This document shows positions 4,172-5,034 of a DNA stretch of 5,034 nucleotides, piece by piece; within the stretch, counting starts at the first letter, position 1; every line of letters starts with the position of its first letter. Origin of the DNA: Rikenella sp. (GTDB lineage Bacteria > Bacteroidota > Bacteroidia > Bacteroidales > Rikenellaceae); NCBI GenBank assembly GCA_029054535.1, contig JAIDFC010000270.1, forward strand, positions 1-5,034, read 5' to 3'. Made by a program: the position numbers and the translations under genes. The notes beneath the pieces were generated by a model. That model was not told where the DNA came from. It searched no databases and saw only the letters and a list, made by a program, of their open reading frames with translations.

Positions 4172-5034
4172 ATGCGACATTACATAAAGTGCGAACATTG
4201 CGGGGAGTTGGTGGAGATCAAGTCGGAGTATATGGTTTTTTGTCCGTTGTGTCGGCGGAAGATGTCGAACAGTTTCGCGGAGTGGCGTCGTCGGCATGCG
4301 GACAGCGATTTTGAGACCTACCTGAGCGAGGTATCCGTGAGCGATGCGGCGATGGAGGGGGTGCGCGATCAACGGCGGATCGGGCGGGCCATCGGACGGA
4401 GAAGAGTGGTACGGCGACTTGCGGCGGCGTTCGGGATTGCCGTTGCGGCGACGATCGTCGGACTGGCGGGGCTGTGGGTTTGGGAGCGGTACGGCCGGAG
4501 TTCTTCGATCGAGGCGTTGCTCGATCGGGCCTGGCAGATCGCTTATTACGACGACCTGGGGGCGACCGTGAAGTTTCCGTTCGTATTGGAACCCGAGGGC
4601 GGATTTTCGGCCGATTCGCTGCAACGCGAGAATGACCGGCTGGCGGGAGACTCGTTGCAACGGCAGGTGGTGCTGGGGGCGACGAGCCGACGGTGGGCCG
4701 AGCGGGGGACGGTGAGCGTTACGGCTTGCCGGATCGACTACCGGCCCGATTTCGGGGTGGACCGCGACCTGGCGACGCGGCAGATTCTGCAAAGCATGTT
4801 GCAGGAGAACGGGTTGCAGGGGTTCGAATTTTTCCGCAACGACTACTCCGTGCCGAACCTCCGAGCGAGGAGTCTGTCGGGGAGTTATTTGTTGGGGGTC
4901 GAGGCGTTCGAGTTTCGGGCGTTGATGGCCCAGAACGGACATACGGTGTGGTATTTCATGGTCGCTTACCCGCGTTCGGCACCGGAGGGGGTGTTGGTGG
5001 CCGCGCGTTTTTTCCGGGGGATCCTGCTGGACCG
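4172..5034 (+). CDS. Zinc-ribbon, single-pass membrane protein of unknown function (3' end outside window)
   Basis: I do not recognise a named family. The frame is open from the ATG at 4172 to the window edge with no stop: 287 codons plus two bases. Residues 1-30 form a zinc ribbon with C7-x2-C10 and C24-P-L-C27 (CEHCG ... FCPLCRRK). Residues 31-67 are polar. A basic run (R68-R82, including RRIGRAIGRRR) precedes one hydrophobic segment (about 83-104, LAAAFGIAVAATIVGLAGLW). Basic charge on that side predicts a cytosolic zinc ribbon and an exported C-terminal domain. That domain (about 110 onward) has alternating aromatic and hydrophobic residues suggesting an alpha/beta fold (VWYFMVAYPRSAPEGVLVAARFFRGILLD near the visible end, read in parts). 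Only the polar leader AAAAAAGATATAC precedes the start; there is no clear Shine-Dalgarno site. The codon pattern matches its neighbours. The function and the true C-terminus are unknown. Confidence 0.85.
   Translation, partial: MRHYIKCEHCGELVEIKSEYMVFCPLCRRKMSNSFAEWRRRHADSDFETYLSEVSVSDAAMEGVRDQRRIGRAIGRRRVVRRLAAAFGIAVAATIVGLAGLWVWERYGRSSSIEALLDRAWQIAYYDDLGATVKFPFVLEPEGGFSADSLQRENDRLAGDSLQRQVVLGATSRRWAERGTVSVTACRIDYRPDFGVDRDLATRQILQSMLQENGLQGFEFFRNDYSVPNLRARSLSGSYLLGVEAFEFRALMAQNGHTVWYFMVAYPRSAPEGVLVAARFFRGILLD

Noticed and set aside
3947..4942. Long - strand open frame (331 codons) opposite the zinc-ribbon gene
   Set aside because: It is antisense to a frame with a clear CxxC/CxxC ribbon and membrane segment. 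Its translation is Pro/Arg/His-rich with no recognisable domain, as expected from the complement of GC-rich codons, and it runs into element D.

Overview
The window looks like a chromosomal segment of a GC-rich member of the Bacteroidota. This is an inference. It rests on the style of the aspartyl-tRNA synthetase C-terminus, the MlaE/MlaF pair next to tsaB, A-rich leaders without clear Shine-Dalgarno sites, and strong G/C preference at third codon positions. A Rikenellaceae/Alistipes-like host would fit but is not proven. All genes I can support are on the + strand.

Layout. (1) 1-452 is the 3' part of aspS. (2) 453-1613 is a gap of about 1.16 kb with no convincing gene. It is filled with inverted repeats: a GC-rich hairpin cluster; two alternating copies each of families A and B in the order A-B-A-B; a long hairpin (C); a structured 100-nt element (D, copy 1); another long hairpin ending in a GCGA loop (E); a terminator-like hairpin; and a further 10-bp-stem hairpin. 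(3) 1614-3854 is a tight cluster of mlaE (permease), mlaF (ATPase) and tsaB (tRNA t6A synthesis), with gaps of 4 and 14 nt. (4) 3855-4171 is a second gap holding D copy 2 on the - strand. (5) 4172 to the window end is an incomplete gene for a zinc-ribbon, single-pass membrane protein that stays open past the edge.

How the parts relate. MlaE and MlaF are the membrane and motor halves of one lipid transporter of the outer-membrane asymmetry type, but no MCE-domain (MlaD) gene lies beside them here. TsaB is functionally unrelated and probably only co-transcribed. aspS and tsaB both serve translation: tRNA charging and tRNA modification.

The most unusual feature is element D. Its two 100-nt copies bracket mlaE-mlaF-tsaB in inverted orientation. 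The arms are nearly identical, while the apical hairpin has changed sequence yet still pairs and keeps a GNRA-type tetraloop. This suggests selection on folded structure, or a palindromic mobile repeat. It cannot be settled without searching whole genomes.
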